The notes: generated by a model not told the origin, from the letters alone. A stretch of DNA of 47,955 bases from an uncultured SAR86 cluster bacterium (GCA_902509965.1 CABWZP010000007.1:1-47955); one strand, 5' to 3'. Shown: positions 34,406 through 42,778, numbered from the stretch's first letter. Translations and numbers: made by a program.

Positions 34406-35017
34406 TTAATGTAAATTTTTTTGTTTAACTAAAATTGATCTCAAATCATTGTCTATTTTATCTAATACTTCAATAGCACCAAGATCTAAAGTGTCCCAGT
34501 CATCCTCTTGTTTTAATTCTTCAATTTTTGAATGGGTCGGAAAGTTTTTTATATAAGTCTTAATTTTATTTAAATGATTTTCAAAGAGATTTTTTTTGTT
34601 GATATCAAATTCTTCTAATACACCTGTATCAATCATTTCAGTAACAATTTCTTCTGGAGATGAGCCTTCCAGATAAAGATACTCAGCTGAGCCTCTTACT
34701 CTTCTTATTTCAGGGTTTTGATTGTTTAATTTAGAAACATAAGCTCTAGCTTCGTCTGCTAATTTATTGATTTTAGGAAGCATATCTTTTTGAGCCTCAG
34801 GATTTATTTCACTATAAAATCCTAGTAATCTAAGTAATTCATATTGAGGTTCATCACTGTACTCAAGATAAAAGCTCATGATGCCTATTTGATTTTTTTC
34901 ATCTAAAGTTTGGATAGTTTCTGATTTTGCAAATACATGAAGATCTAAGCAGTCTGCCATCAATTCTTTTATGTATTCACTTTCAGTTTGGTTTTCTAAT
35001 TTTGGTAAAAATTGCAT
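34406..35017 (-). CDS. Unknown cytosolic protein
   Basis: 203 residues, no signal peptide or membrane segment, a single cysteine (in 'MADCLDL'), acidic, and predicted largely helical from its Leu/Glu/Lys spacing. I do not recognise a domain. The gene begins 19 bases after the end of tRNA-Arg(ACG) on the same strand, so its message is probably processed from a tRNA precursor. A 31-residue hydrophobic frame follows 6 bases after its stop. An annotated function would be speculation. Confidence 0.75.
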   Translation of the reverse strand: MQFLPKLENQTESEYIKELMADCLDLHVFAKSETIQTLDEKNQIGIMSFYLEYSDEPQYELLRLLGFYSEINPEAQKDMLPKINKLADEARAYVSKLNNQNPEIRRVRGSAEYLYLEGSSPEEIVTEMIDTGVLEEFDINKKNLFENHLNKIKTYIKNFPTHSKIEELKQEDDWDTLDLGAIEVLDKIDNDLRSILVKQKNLH

Positions 35018-35036
35018 GTAAAGGACCCTTAAGTAA

Positions 35037-35113
35037 TGGCGCGCCCGGAGAGATTCGAACTCCCGACCCCTTGGTTCGTAGCCAAGTACTCTATCCAGCT
35101 GAGCTACGGGCGC
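35037..35113 (-). tRNA. tRNA-Arg (anticodon ACG)
   Basis: 77 bases with encoded CCA. Acceptor strand GCGCCCG, D arm AGCTCAGCTGGATAGAGTA, anticodon stem CTTGG/CCAAG with loop CTACGAA, T loop TTCGAAT. The anticodon ACG (read as ICG after deamination) decodes CGU, CGC and CGA. It differs from the tRNA-Arg at 12211 at only a handful of positions. It lies 27 bases after the Trm112 gene and before the 203-residue gene, all on one strand. Confidence 0.96.
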
Positions 35114-35140
35114 TTTTATGAAATAGTTTATTCTTAATTT

Positions 35141-35329
35141 TTATGAAATGCTTCTAGCTTCATCTATTAACATTACAGGAATGCCGTCTTTAATAGGGTA
35201 GGCTAAAGAATTATCCTCATTAATTAATTCTTGAGTTTCTTTATTATATGTAAGAGGTTTTTTAGTTTTTGGACAAACTAAAACTTCTAAAATTTTGGTA
35301 TCAAATGCATTCATTTTTTGATTATACAT
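35141..35329 (-). CDS. Trm112/YcaR-family protein
   Basis: 62 residues from the first ATG; the sixth residue is also Met (ATG at 35314), and starting there gives the usual 57-60 residue form. 'LEVLVCPKTKKPLTYN' and 'LAYPIKDGIPVMLIDEARSI' match the YcaR/UPF0434 family. The Trm112 zinc ribbon is reduced: only one cysteine remains (CPKTKK instead of CPxCxG). The eukaryotic relative activates methyltransferases; the bacterial role is not settled. Confidence 0.9.
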   Translation of the reverse strand: MYNQKMNAFDTKILEVLVCPKTKKPLTYNKETQELINEDNSLAYPIKDGIPVMLIDEARSIS

Positions 35330-35367
35330 TAGACATGAATTTATAAAAGTTATGGTAAGGTTATGCC

Positions 35368-36672
35368 ATGGTATCTAGGTCATCTAAAGTTTTTTATGCT
35401 TTACTAAATTTTAGTGGTGCAGCAGCAGCAATGCCAATTGTTGTTTATGTTCTGCCATACTTTGCAACAAATCTAGGAATGGGCTTAACTACAGTAGGGT
35501 CTATTTTTGTTCTTGGTCGTGTTCTGGATATTTTTACAGATCCTGTAATGGGAACTCTTATAGATAGATATCCTTCCAGATGGGGCAAACATAAACATTG
35601 GATTGCCTTATCACTTCCGGTTTTAATGTTATCAACAGTTTTGTTGTACCTCCCTATAAATACAAATCCTTCTGGTTGGTATTTCTTTTTTAGTCTTTTT
35701 TTATTGTATAGTGGATTTACATTAAGCGGCATAACCCAATTGTCATGGAGTGTTTATTTAGCCCCTTCTTATGATGATAAGACTAACTTATTAACATTAA
35801 GAGAGGCGGTAAATGTTTTTTTTAGTCTATTAGTTTTAGCTATACCAGCATTAGTTGAATTATATTTTAATGCTCCGATTGAAACTAAAATATTAGCTAT
35901 TGGTGTCTTTGTATTGATATTGCTTCCGGTAATTGTTTCAACTGCTTTATTTAAGGTTCCTGATTCTAAAGAAATTTCAGCTGAGGTATTACATCCATTT
36001 AAAGTATTTAAAACCTTCTTCTATAATAAAAATCTAAAGATCGTTGTTAGTGCTGGTGTTTTAGTGGTGTTGGCACAAGGAGCTCAAGGAGCAACTGCAT
36101 TATTTGTAATTGATTACGTTTTAAAATTACCTGAATATAGCGCAAGGATGATCTTGTTATATTTCTTTTCATCTATTTGTGGTTTACAAATTTGGAGACT
36201 GCTAGCATTAAGAAAATCTAAACATGAAGCTGCATTTATATGTGCTGTTTATGTTGCTACCATGTCTTTTATTGCTTATTTAGGTTGGGAATATTACCTA
36301 ATTGATAATCCAAAATATATGTTGATTGGATCCTGTATTGGATTTGTTAGTATCGGTGTTGCATATGCAGGAGTTAATCCTCTAATAGTAGCTATGGTTG
36401 CTGATCTAGCAAAGCAAGATAACGAACTTTATGGACAAGATAGATCTGCTTCAATGTACTCATTTTTTACTTTATTTTTGAAATTTGGTAATGCATTTGC
36501 TGCTTCAATTCCTTACTTAATACTTGGCCTTTTTTCAGTTTTTGATCCTAGTTTAGGCTTAAATAATACAAGCGAAAGCCTAGATTTGTTGTGGAACTTA
36601 TACATTTTTATACCGATAATTTGTTATACCCTTGCTGCACTTATTATTAAGCAGTATAAACATAACGTCTAA
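35368..36672 (+). CDS. GPH-type MFS symporter (MFS_2)
   Basis: 434 residues with about 12 membrane spans. 'RVLDIFTDPVMGTLIDRYPSRWGKHKHWI' is the conserved loop of the glycoside-pentoside-hexuronide:cation symporter family (compare MelB 'DPxMG...DRTxSRWGKxRPW'). These carry sugars or related solutes with Na+ or H+. It is followed after 4 bases by cofE. Substrate unknown. Confidence 0.88.
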   Translation: MVSRSSKVFYALLNFSGAAAAMPIVVYVLPYFATNLGMGLTTVGSIFVLGRVLDIFTDPVMGTLIDRYPSRWGKHKHWIALSLPVLMLSTVLLYLPINTNPSGWYFFFSLFLLYSGFTLSGITQLSWSVYLAPSYDDKTNLLTLREAVNVFFSLLVLAIPALVELYFNAPIETKILAIGVFVLILLPVIVSTALFKVPDSKEISAEVLHPFKVFKTFFYNKNLKIVVSAGVLVVLAQGAQGATALFVIDYVLKLPEYSARMILLYFFSSICGLQIWRLLALRKSKHEAAFICAVYVATMSFIAYLGWEYYLIDNPKYMLIGSCIGFVSIGVAYAGVNPLIVAMVADLAKQDNELYGQDRSASMYSFFTLFLKFGNAFAASIPYLILGLFSVFDPSLGLNNTSESLDLLWNLYIFIPIICYTLAALIIKQYKHNV

Positions 36673-36676
36673 GTTG

Positions 36677-37441
36677 ATGAATTCATTGATTTTAAAAGCT
36701 TTAGAGAATATACCTGAAATTAAACCTGGAACTGATTTAGTCGACTTAATATTACACAATATTTCAAATGAAGAAATAATTTTACAAAATGGTGATATTT
36801 TTGTTATTGCTCAAAAAATTGTATCTAAATCTGAAGATAGATATATAAAACTATCTGAAGTTCAAGTATCCTCAGAAGCAAAATTACTTGCAACAAAAGT
36901 AAATAAAACTGCTGAATTTATTCAGATAGTATTAGATGAATCTAATCACATCTTGAGTTTTGATAATAATATTTTAATAACCGAACATAAATTAGGATTT
37001 ACAAATATAAACTCTGGTATTGATATGTCCAATATAAAAGATAATAAGAATCAGGTATTGTTATTACCAGAGGATCCTAATAAATCAGCACTTAGAATTA
37101 GTGAAAATATTAGCAAAAGACTTAATCTTAATATTGATATTATTATCAGTGATTCGATGACTCGGCCTCATAGATATGGAATAACTGGTTTTGCTATAGG
37201 TAGCTCAAATATAAATTGTTTATTAGATAAAAAGGGTTCTGTTGATATGTTTGGAAACGTACTCAGCACAACTGAAATTGCTGTTGGTGACGAGCTTGCA
37301 TCAGCTGCATCTATACTGATGGGCCAATGTGATGAGAAACAACCTATAGTATTAATAAGTGGTTACAAAGATAATACTGATTTTACTAATAGTGCAAAAT
37401 CATTAGGACTCTCAAAAAAGGATGATATATATAGATATTAA
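36677..37441 (+). CDS. cofE: CofE-like F420:L-glutamate ligase
   Basis: 254 residues from ATG 36677. A longer frame opens at 36632 inside the transporter gene, but the shorter start follows its stop by 4 bases and matches the family. 'NGDIFVIAQKIVSKSE' near residue 39, 'INSGIDMSN', 'LLPEDPNKSA', 'DIIISDSMTRPHRYGITGFAIG' and 'TTEIAVGDELASAASILMGQ' follow the CofE pattern of coenzyme F420-0:gamma-glutamyl ligase. It adds glutamate to F420-0 with GTP. The usual S-D-T-F-G-R-P-W-R is S-D-S-M-T-R-P-H-R here, so a related ligase activity is possible. No other cof gene lies in the window. Confidence 0.8.
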   Translation: MNSLILKALENIPEIKPGTDLVDLILHNISNEEIILQNGDIFVIAQKIVSKSEDRYIKLSEVQVSSEAKLLATKVNKTAEFIQIVLDESNHILSFDNNILITEHKLGFTNINSGIDMSNIKDNKNQVLLLPEDPNKSALRISENISKRLNLNIDIIISDSMTRPHRYGITGFAIGSSNINCLLDKKGSVDMFGNVLSTTEIAVGDELASAASILMGQCDEKQPIVLISGYKDNTDFTNSAKSLGLSKKDDIYRY

Positions 37442-37469
37442 AGTTTTTTTCTTATAAATTAGTATAGTT

Positions 37470-38825
37470 ATGAAAATATTAAATACATTCTTATTGTTAT
37501 CAACCTTTAGTTTTTTACCACTTTCAGCCCAACTTATGAGTGTTAATCCTAGTGATCTTGTAGCTAGCAATACAGAGACTGCATCAAGCCCTTTAAAAGA
37601 AGCCCTTTCACAAGATATAGATGGTCTTATGTCTAAAGTTGTTAAATGGAGACATCACTTTCATCAATACCCGGAACTTGGTAACAGAGAATTTAAAACC
37701 TCTAAATATATAGCTGAAATTCTTACAGATCTTGGTTTAGAAGTTCAGACTGAAATAGCTTATACCGGAGTTACAGCATATATAAGAGGTGAACATCCAG
37801 GCCCACTTATGGCATTGCGAGCTGATATTGATGGATTGCCTGTTACTGAAATGACTGATTTACCATATGCATCTAAGGAAACAACTATGTATCAAGGAAA
37901 TGAGGTGGGTGTTATGCATGCTTGTGGCCATGATGCCCATATAGCTGTGATGTTAGGTGTAGCAGATTTTCTTTCAAGAAATACTAAAAATTTACATGGA
38001 GATATTTTATTAATTTTTCAACCAGCTGAAGAAGGAGCGCCAGAGGGCGAGGAGGGTGGTGCTGAGTTAATGCTTAAAGAAGGTATCTTTGAAGAAAGAC
38101 CAGATGTTGTTTTTGGAATGCATGTTACAAATTCATACCATGGCGCAGTTGCAGTTAAAGCTGGACCTGCAATGGCCTCAGCTGAAGCTTTTAGAATAAA
38201 TATTAAAGGGAAACAATCACACGGTTCTACTCCTTGGGCTTCTAACGATCCTGTTATGGCGGCATTTGATATTGGTACAAGTTTACAAACTATTATAAGT
38301 AGAAGGATTGATATAAGGGATAATCCTGCTGTTATTTCAGTAGGGATTGTTAAAGCAGGATCTAGAAATAATATTATTCCTGAATCAGCCATGTTAGAAG
38401 GGACTATAAGAACCTTTGATAACGATGTTTTAGAACTAATACATCAAGAAATGACAACAATTTCTACCAATATAGCTAAAGCTCATAATGTAGAAGCAAG
38501 TGTTGATTTTGCAATATATGGTTCCTATCCAGTAACCGTAAATGACCCCGATCTGGTTAAAAATTATTCTAAATCATTAATTGAAGCATCAAATGGCATG
38601 TTTAGTTCAGACATACTAGCTTCTACTGGAGCGGAAGACTTCGCTTTTTTTGCCAATGAAGTACCTGGCTTGTATTTCTGGCTTGGAGTTAATGCTAAAG
38701 ATGTCATTTCAGCTCCTGGAAATCATACTCCTTATTTTGTTGTGCACGATTCAGCCTTAGATGCTGGTGTAAAAAGTTTTGTAAACTTAGTGTCAGATTA
38801 CTCTGATGATCATTTAAATAACTAG
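37470..38825 (+). CDS. Exported M20-family amidohydrolase/peptidase
   Basis: 451 residues with a signal peptide (ends near 'LPLSAQ'). M20D landmarks: 'HHFHQYPELGNREFKT', 'LRADIDGLPVTE', 'VMHACGHDAHIAVMLG' with metal ligands, and 'IFQPAEEGAPEGEEGG'. Dimerisation-domain 'GSTPWASNDPV' follows. The group hydrolyses N-acyl amino acids such as hippurate or indole-acetyl amino acids; the exported location suggests scavenging of acylated amino acids. It starts 28 bases after cofE. Confidence 0.93.
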   Translation: MKILNTFLLLSTFSFLPLSAQLMSVNPSDLVASNTETASSPLKEALSQDIDGLMSKVVKWRHHFHQYPELGNREFKTSKYIAEILTDLGLEVQTEIAYTGVTAYIRGEHPGPLMALRADIDGLPVTEMTDLPYASKETTMYQGNEVGVMHACGHDAHIAVMLGVADFLSRNTKNLHGDILLIFQPAEEGAPEGEEGGAELMLKEGIFEERPDVVFGMHVTNSYHGAVAVKAGPAMASAEAFRINIKGKQSHGSTPWASNDPVMAAFDIGTSLQTIISRRIDIRDNPAVISVGIVKAGSRNNIIPESAMLEGTIRTFDNDVLELIHQEMTTISTNIAKAHNVEASVDFAIYGSYPVTVNDPDLVKNYSKSLIEASNGMFSSDILASTGAEDFAFFANEVPGLYFWLGVNAKDVISAPGNHTPYFVVHDSALDAGVKSFVNLVSDYSDDHLNN

Positions 38826-38836
38826 GAACTTTCTTA

Positions 38837-39580
38837 ATGTTACTAAGCATAAATTTAAACAAGATAGCTCTGCTTAGAAATTCACGCGGATCAAACTACC
38901 CTAATCTTGAAAGTTTTGCATTAAAAGCCTTAGACATGGGAGCAGAGGGTATAACGTTGCATCCAAGACCAGATCATCGTCACGCGACATCTAATGATGT
39001 AATAAATTTAAGTAAAATTGTGAAAGATTACGGTGCAGAATTTAATATTGAAGGTAACCCATTTGAAGAAAAAACTGGTGATTATCTTGGGTTTACTGAG
39101 TTAATTAAAATATGTGAACCAACTCAAGCAACTTTAGTACCTGATACATTGGATCAAATTACATCCGATCACGGCTGGACATCTGGAAGCCATGATCAAA
39201 ATTTGATAGGAACAATCAAATTATTAAAATCATATGCAAATAGAGTAAGTCTTTTTATAGATCCAACAACTGAAGGGGTTGATTATGCTCATTCGATGGG
39301 TGCAGACTCAATAGAACTCTACACAGAAAATTATGCTAAAACTTTTAAGAAAATAGATTCTTCATCATTAATTGAAATTTATAAGCAGACTATAATACTC
39401 GCAAAGTCTTTAGGCTTGAGAGTTAATGCGGGACATGATTTAAACTTAGAGAATTTACCAGCCCTAAAGAAGCTCAATCTTATTGACGAAGTGTCGATTG
39501 GACATGCAATCATCGTTGATGCCTTGAATTATGGCTTTGAAGATACTATAAAGAGATATATACAAATTACTAAGGGTTAA
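38837..39580 (+). CDS. pdxJ: Pyridoxine 5'-phosphate synthase
   Basis: 247 residues. 'LSINLNKIALLRNSRG' with its basic phosphate-binding residues, 'GAEGITLHPRPDHRHA', 'FNIEGNPF', 'LVPDTLDQITSDHGW' and 'RVNAGHDLNLENLP' give a complete PdxJ. It condenses aminoacetone phosphate with deoxyxylulose phosphate to form pyridoxine phosphate, the source of PLP used by the aminotransferase in region 1. Two bases separate it from grxD. Confidence 0.96.
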   Translation: MLLSINLNKIALLRNSRGSNYPNLESFALKALDMGAEGITLHPRPDHRHATSNDVINLSKIVKDYGAEFNIEGNPFEEKTGDYLGFTELIKICEPTQATLVPDTLDQITSDHGWTSGSHDQNLIGTIKLLKSYANRVSLFIDPTTEGVDYAHSMGADSIELYTENYAKTFKKIDSSSLIEIYKQTIILAKSLGLRVNAGHDLNLENLPALKKLNLIDEVSIGHAIIVDALNYGFEDTIKRYIQITKG

Positions 39581-39582
39581 GC

Positions 39583-39897
39583 ATGAGTATTGAAGAAAAA
39601 CTTAAAGAACAAATTGCACAAAACAATATTCTTATTTATATGAAAGGAACTCCTTATGAGCCGCGTTGTGGATTTTCAGCAAAAACTGTTCAAGCTTTAA
39701 TTGATTGCGAGGCAGAATTTTCTTATGTTGACATATTGGCTAATTCTGAAATAAGAGCAACCCTTCCAAGTGTTTCAGATTGGCCAACTTTCCCGCAAGT
39801 TTTTGTAGCTGGCGAGTTAATAGGAGGTGCAGATATAGTTACTGAGTTAAATGAATCAGGAGAGCTTAGTAAAATTATACAAGCTGCTGCAAAATAA
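39583..39897 (+). CDS. grxD: Monothiol glutaredoxin (Grx4/GrxD)
   Basis: 104 residues. The monothiol active site is 'CGFSAKT', preceded by 'LIYMKGTPYEPR' and followed by 'WPTFPQVFVAGELIGGADIV', the glutathione-binding region. Grx4 proteins carry and deliver [2Fe-2S] clusters with BolA. It faces the ferritin-like gene, with the two stop codons one base apart, a pairing that joins iron storage and iron-sulfur transfer. Confidence 0.96.
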   Translation: MSIEEKLKEQIAQNNILIYMKGTPYEPRCGFSAKTVQALIDCEAEFSYVDILANSEIRATLPSVSDWPTFPQVFVAGELIGGADIVTELNESGELSKIIQAAAK

Positions 39898-39898
39898 A

Positions 39899-40339
39899 TT
39901 ACCCAAAGTCCTTTAACATTGCTTTAAGCTCTAAAGAGTGCTGCTCTTCTTCACCAATCATACTTCTTGCATATTCTTCTAAATAAACTGATGCATCTTC
40001 AACGCTCATAAGCAGTTTCTTGTATAAATTTAAAGCATGTAGTTCATGACCTAATCCTTCTTCTAATATATCTCTAATTGAATGTCTGTTTGTTTCTTCA
40101 ATTTTCGCTATTTTTTGACTAGGATGACCATCTAAACCAGCAATTAGTTCACCTGCTTGTTGAGCATGCAGCAAGGATTCAGTTGCTTGTTCTTTTAAAA
40201 AAGTAACAATAGGTATTCTATAAGGTCCGCTCACCATTAGAGCTGAATGAGTATATCTAACTACCCCAGCTAATTCATATTCCATTATTTCATTAAGAAT
40301 GTTACAAACTTCATCAGAATTTATTGTTTTCATTTCCAT
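39899..40339 (-). CDS. Ferritin-like/bacterioferritin-type protein
   Basis: 146 residues, four-helix ferritin fold. Di-iron ligands are visible as E18 in 'EYELAGVVRYTH', E51 with H54 region in 'EQATESLLHAQQAGE', E94-like in 'EEGLGHELHALNLYKKL', and 'GEEEQHSLELKAML'. It lacks the haem methionine typical of true bacterioferritin as far as I can judge, so Dps-like or Bfr-like are both open. GGAG sits 5 bases before the ATG. Upstream are a good promoter and two Fur-like half sites. Confidence 0.85.
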   Translation of the reverse strand: MEMKTINSDEVCNILNEIMEYELAGVVRYTHSALMVSGPYRIPIVTFLKEQATESLLHAQQAGELIAGLDGHPSQKIAKIEETNRHSIRDILEEGLGHELHALNLYKKLLMSVEDASVYLEEYARSMIGEEEQHSLELKAMLKDFG

Positions 40340-40373
40340 AAAATCTCCACTTTTTTATAAGTTAACAATGTGT

Positions 40374-40402
40374 AATATAAATTAAAGTATAATTAATGTA
40401 AA
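40374..40402 (-). promoter_or_regulatory. Promoter of the ferritin-like gene
   Basis: On the minus strand: TTTACA (40397-40402), 17 bases, TATATT (40374-40379). Optimal spacing and near-consensus boxes; the message would begin about 28 bases before the ATG. Confidence 0.5.
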
Positions 40403-40428
40403 GTGTTGATTTTAGGTAATTATTTAAT

Positions 40429-40456
40429 AAGAATCATTATGTTTTTGAGAATCATT
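40429..40456 (-). promoter_or_regulatory. Tandem Fur-like half sites
   Basis: RAGAATCATT occurs twice on the plus strand, at 40429-40438 and 40447-40456, exactly 18 bases apart. On the minus strand this reads AATGATTCTC and AATGATTCTT, the half site of Fur boxes of the form AATGATTCTCATT. They lie 27 bases upstream of the -35 box of the ferritin-like gene, a position that suits activation rather than blocking. Confidence 0.4.
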
Positions 40457-40463
40457 TAGGATA

Positions 40464-41054
40464 TTAGCTATCAAACTCGTTAACAATCTTACAAAAAACT
40501 TTTGCAGTTATATCAGAATCATAAGCTGCTGAATGTGCTTCTTTAGAATCATAATCTATATTTAAAACATCACATATTCTAGCTAAAACAGTTTGTTTTG
40601 TATGAAGTGCTCCAAGAGTAACAGTATCTAAAACTGAAAAAGGATGAAATGGAGATTTTTTAATATTATTTCTAGATACTGCCTCTGTTAAAAAAGAATG
40701 ATCAAAATGAGCATTATGCCCAATTAAGATTGCTCTAGAGCACCCATTTGCTGTTCTTTCAGTATTTATAATCTTAAAAAGTTCTTCGAGTGCATCTTTT
40801 TCTGTAATGGCATTCCTTAATGGGTGGTTAAGATTAATCTTTGTAAAATCTAATGATTCTTGCTCAACTACTAATCCTTCATATGGCTCTATATGATATC
40901 TATATGTTTTTCCAACATCTAACAATTGAGTGTCTTCATTTTTAATTATTAATGTTGCTGCAATCTCAAGTATTGCATTAGTTTTAGGATCGAATCCGCC
41001 AGTTTCTAAATCAACAACTACGGGTAGATACTTTCGAAATCTTTCTTTAATCAT
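40464..41054 (-). CDS. rnt: Ribonuclease T
   Basis: 196 residues. DEDDh exonuclease motifs: 'VVDLETGGFDPKTNAILEIAA' (Exo I), 'LIGHNAHFDHSFL' (Exo II) and 'AHSAAYDSDITAKVF' (Exo III). 'NPFHPF'-like 'KSPFHPFSVLDT' and the leading 'RFRKYLPVVVD' are specific to RNase T, which trims the 3' ends of tRNA and other stable RNAs. Last gene of the metG-fnr-rnfB-rnt run, three bases after rnfB. Confidence 0.95.
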   Translation of the reverse strand: MIKERFRKYLPVVVDLETGGFDPKTNAILEIAATLIIKNEDTQLLDVGKTYRYHIEPYEGLVVEQESLDFTKINLNHPLRNAITEKDALEELFKIINTERTANGCSRAILIGHNAHFDHSFLTEAVSRNNIKKSPFHPFSVLDTVTLGALHTKQTVLARICDVLNIDYDSKEAHSAAYDSDITAKVFCKIVNEFDS

Positions 41055-41057
41055 TAC

Positions 41058-41732
41058 TCAATCCTTTTGATTTAAATCCTTAAAAAAGTTACTTTTTTGA
41101 TTTTCATCAAAATTATGAAAACTATCCAATTGATCATTAAGTATCTTTAATTGAAGACTTTCTAAATTTTTTTCATTATCTGCATTTCTGTTACCTAATT
41201 TTGTATTGATCACAATACCTATATCTTTATTAAGCTTATTTGCCTTGTCCATTCGCTTCTTCTTTGACTCATTAAACCTAAGCTTTGAGGTAGTATTAAA
41301 GTTAATTTGTGAATTTGCTCTACTCTTTTTTTTATCTGTCTCTATTAGATCTATACAGTCTACGGGACATGGTTCAATACATAATTCACATCCAGTACAT
41401 AAATCTTCAATAATATTATGCATAAGGTTAACTGACCCGGAAATAGCATCCACAGGACAAGCTGTAATGCACTTCTTACAACCTATACATTCCGATTCAT
41501 CAATAACAGCAACCTGATTAGGTATAGTAGGGCCATAGGACATGTCCACAGAAGTAATATTTTTTACAAGAATCTTATTTAAGTTTTGAAGTGTTTCTGT
41601 GCCGCCAGGGACACATCTATCATGAACTACACCGCTGGCAATTTGTTCCGCATATTGATAGCAACCAGGAGTATCACATCTTCCACATTGTATCTGCGGC
41701 AACTCATCATGAATTAACTTAACCAAATCCAT
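41058..41732 (-). CDS. rnfB: RnfB-like Fe-S protein without membrane anchor
   Basis: 224 residues. It carries the RnfB N-terminal cluster site C16-x2-C19-x4-C24-x15-C40 ('CGRCDTPGC') and then two ferredoxin motifs, 'CIGCKKCITACP' and 'CTGCELCIEPCP'. The hydrophobic helix that anchors classical RnfB is missing: the protein starts directly with 'MDLVKLIHDELPQIQC'. A charged tail of about 90 residues follows the clusters. No rnfA, C, D, G or E is nearby. It lies 5 bases after an FNR-type reductase, so a soluble ferredoxin-like role with that reductase is likely (inference). Confidence 0.85.
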   Translation of the reverse strand: MDLVKLIHDELPQIQCGRCDTPGCYQYAEQIASGVVHDRCVPGGTETLQNLNKILVKNITSVDMSYGPTIPNQVAVIDESECIGCKKCITACPVDAISGSVNLMHNIIEDLCTGCELCIEPCPVDCIDLIETDKKKSRANSQINFNTTSKLRFNESKKKRMDKANKLNKDIGIVINTKLGNRNADNEKNLESLQLKILNDQLDSFHNFDENQKSNFFKDLNQKD

Positions 41733-41737
41733 TGTTA

Positions 41738-42778
41738 TTATGAGTTTACGCCTAATTTAGCTTGTAGTTTTGCGTTAGATGTAGTGTACCCAAAAGGGAC
41801 TCTTTGACCTGGATTAATTCTTCTATATGCCTCTTGAACAGCAATAGTTGTCTCATGAAAACCGCAGAGAATTAGATCAAGCTTACCTTCATAGTGATTA
41901 ATATCACCAACAGCAAAAACACCATCAAGATTTGTTGAATAAGTAGAAGTATCTACATCAATCTTTTTTCCATTTAGATCTATATTCCAATCTAATATTG
42001 GTCCTAATTTTTTGTTAAGCCCAAATAAAAACAAAAGCTCATTAGCTTTAAATTCTTTAACTTCGTTTGAATCAAAGTTTTTTAAGGTTACACCGGTTAC
42101 AGTGTCTTTTCCTAAAATAGAATTTATAACGTAAGGTGTTAGTAACTGTAATTTACCTATTGTAACTAGCTCTCTCATAAGTTTTTCTGTGTGAGGTGCG
42201 CCTCTGAATTCATCTCTTCTATGCACCAAGCTAATTGACTTAGCAATATCAGAAAGCTCAACACACCAGTCCAGCGCCGAATCACCACCACCAAAAATTA
42301 TCAAATCTTTACCTTTATAAAGATCTTTGGACCTTACGGCATAAGATACTCCAGATCCTAAAAACTGATCAGGATCTTCAATATTGGGCGGTCTTCGAGC
42401 CTCAAAAGAACCAGCTCCTGCTGCAATAAATATATTTTTAGTTTTAAATATATTATTTTCTGAAGTAGTAACTTGCCAGGTATTAATATCATTATCAGAA
42501 TTAACAATCTTAATTTCATTGACTCTTTGGTTGAGTAATAAATCATAATCAAATGGCTTAATTTGTTCTATTAATGCATCTACGTGTTCTTGCGCAGTTT
42601 GAAACGGAACTCCGGGAATGTCATATATTGGCTTTTCTGGATAGAGTTCAGCACATTGTCCACCAGGTTTATCTAAATTATCAATTAGGACACAATCTAA
42701 GCCCAACAAACCAGCTTCAAATACTGTGAAAAGACCAACAGGACCTGCACCTATGACAACTATATCAACTTCCTTCAT
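41738..42778 (-). CDS. Ferredoxin-NADP reductase, thioredoxin-reductase-like (YumC type)
   Basis: 346 residues. FAD motif 'VIGAGPVGLFTVFEAGLLG', 'PGGQCAELYPEKPIYDIPG', NADPH motif 'IFGGGDSALDWCVELS' with 'VHRRDEFRGAP', and C-terminal 'FAVGDINHYEGKLDLILCGFHE'. The redox CxxC of thioredoxin reductase is absent, as expected for ferredoxin-NADP reductases of this class. It overlaps metG by an ATGA and precedes rnfB by 5 bases, so it probably exchanges electrons between NADPH and the RnfB-like protein. Confidence 0.92.
   Translation of the reverse strand: MKEVDIVVIGAGPVGLFTVFEAGLLGLDCVLIDNLDKPGGQCAELYPEKPIYDIPGVPFQTAQEHVDALIEQIKPFDYDLLLNQRVNEIKIVNSDNDINTWQVTTSENNIFKTKNIFIAAGAGSFEARRPPNIEDPDQFLGSGVSYAVRSKDLYKGKDLIIFGGGDSALDWCVELSDIAKSISLVHRRDEFRGAPHTEKLMRELVTIGKLQLLTPYVINSILGKDTVTGVTLKNFDSNEVKEFKANELLFLFGLNKKLGPILDWNIDLNGKKIDVDTSTYSTNLDGVFAVGDINHYEGKLDLILCGFHETTIAVQEAYRRINPGQRVPFGYTTSNAKLQAKLGVNS

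Noticed and set aside
34927-35121. A 64-residue frame on the plus strand (contains G-A-P-G-E-I-R-T-P-D-P-L-V-R-S).
   Set aside because: It is the antisense of the tRNA-Arg(ACG) gene; this peptide is a well-known false annotation produced by tRNA genes.
38018-38392. A 124-residue minus-strand frame opposite the M20 peptidase.
   Set aside because: It lies wholly inside a clear gene, in a shadow frame with no domain and no start signals.
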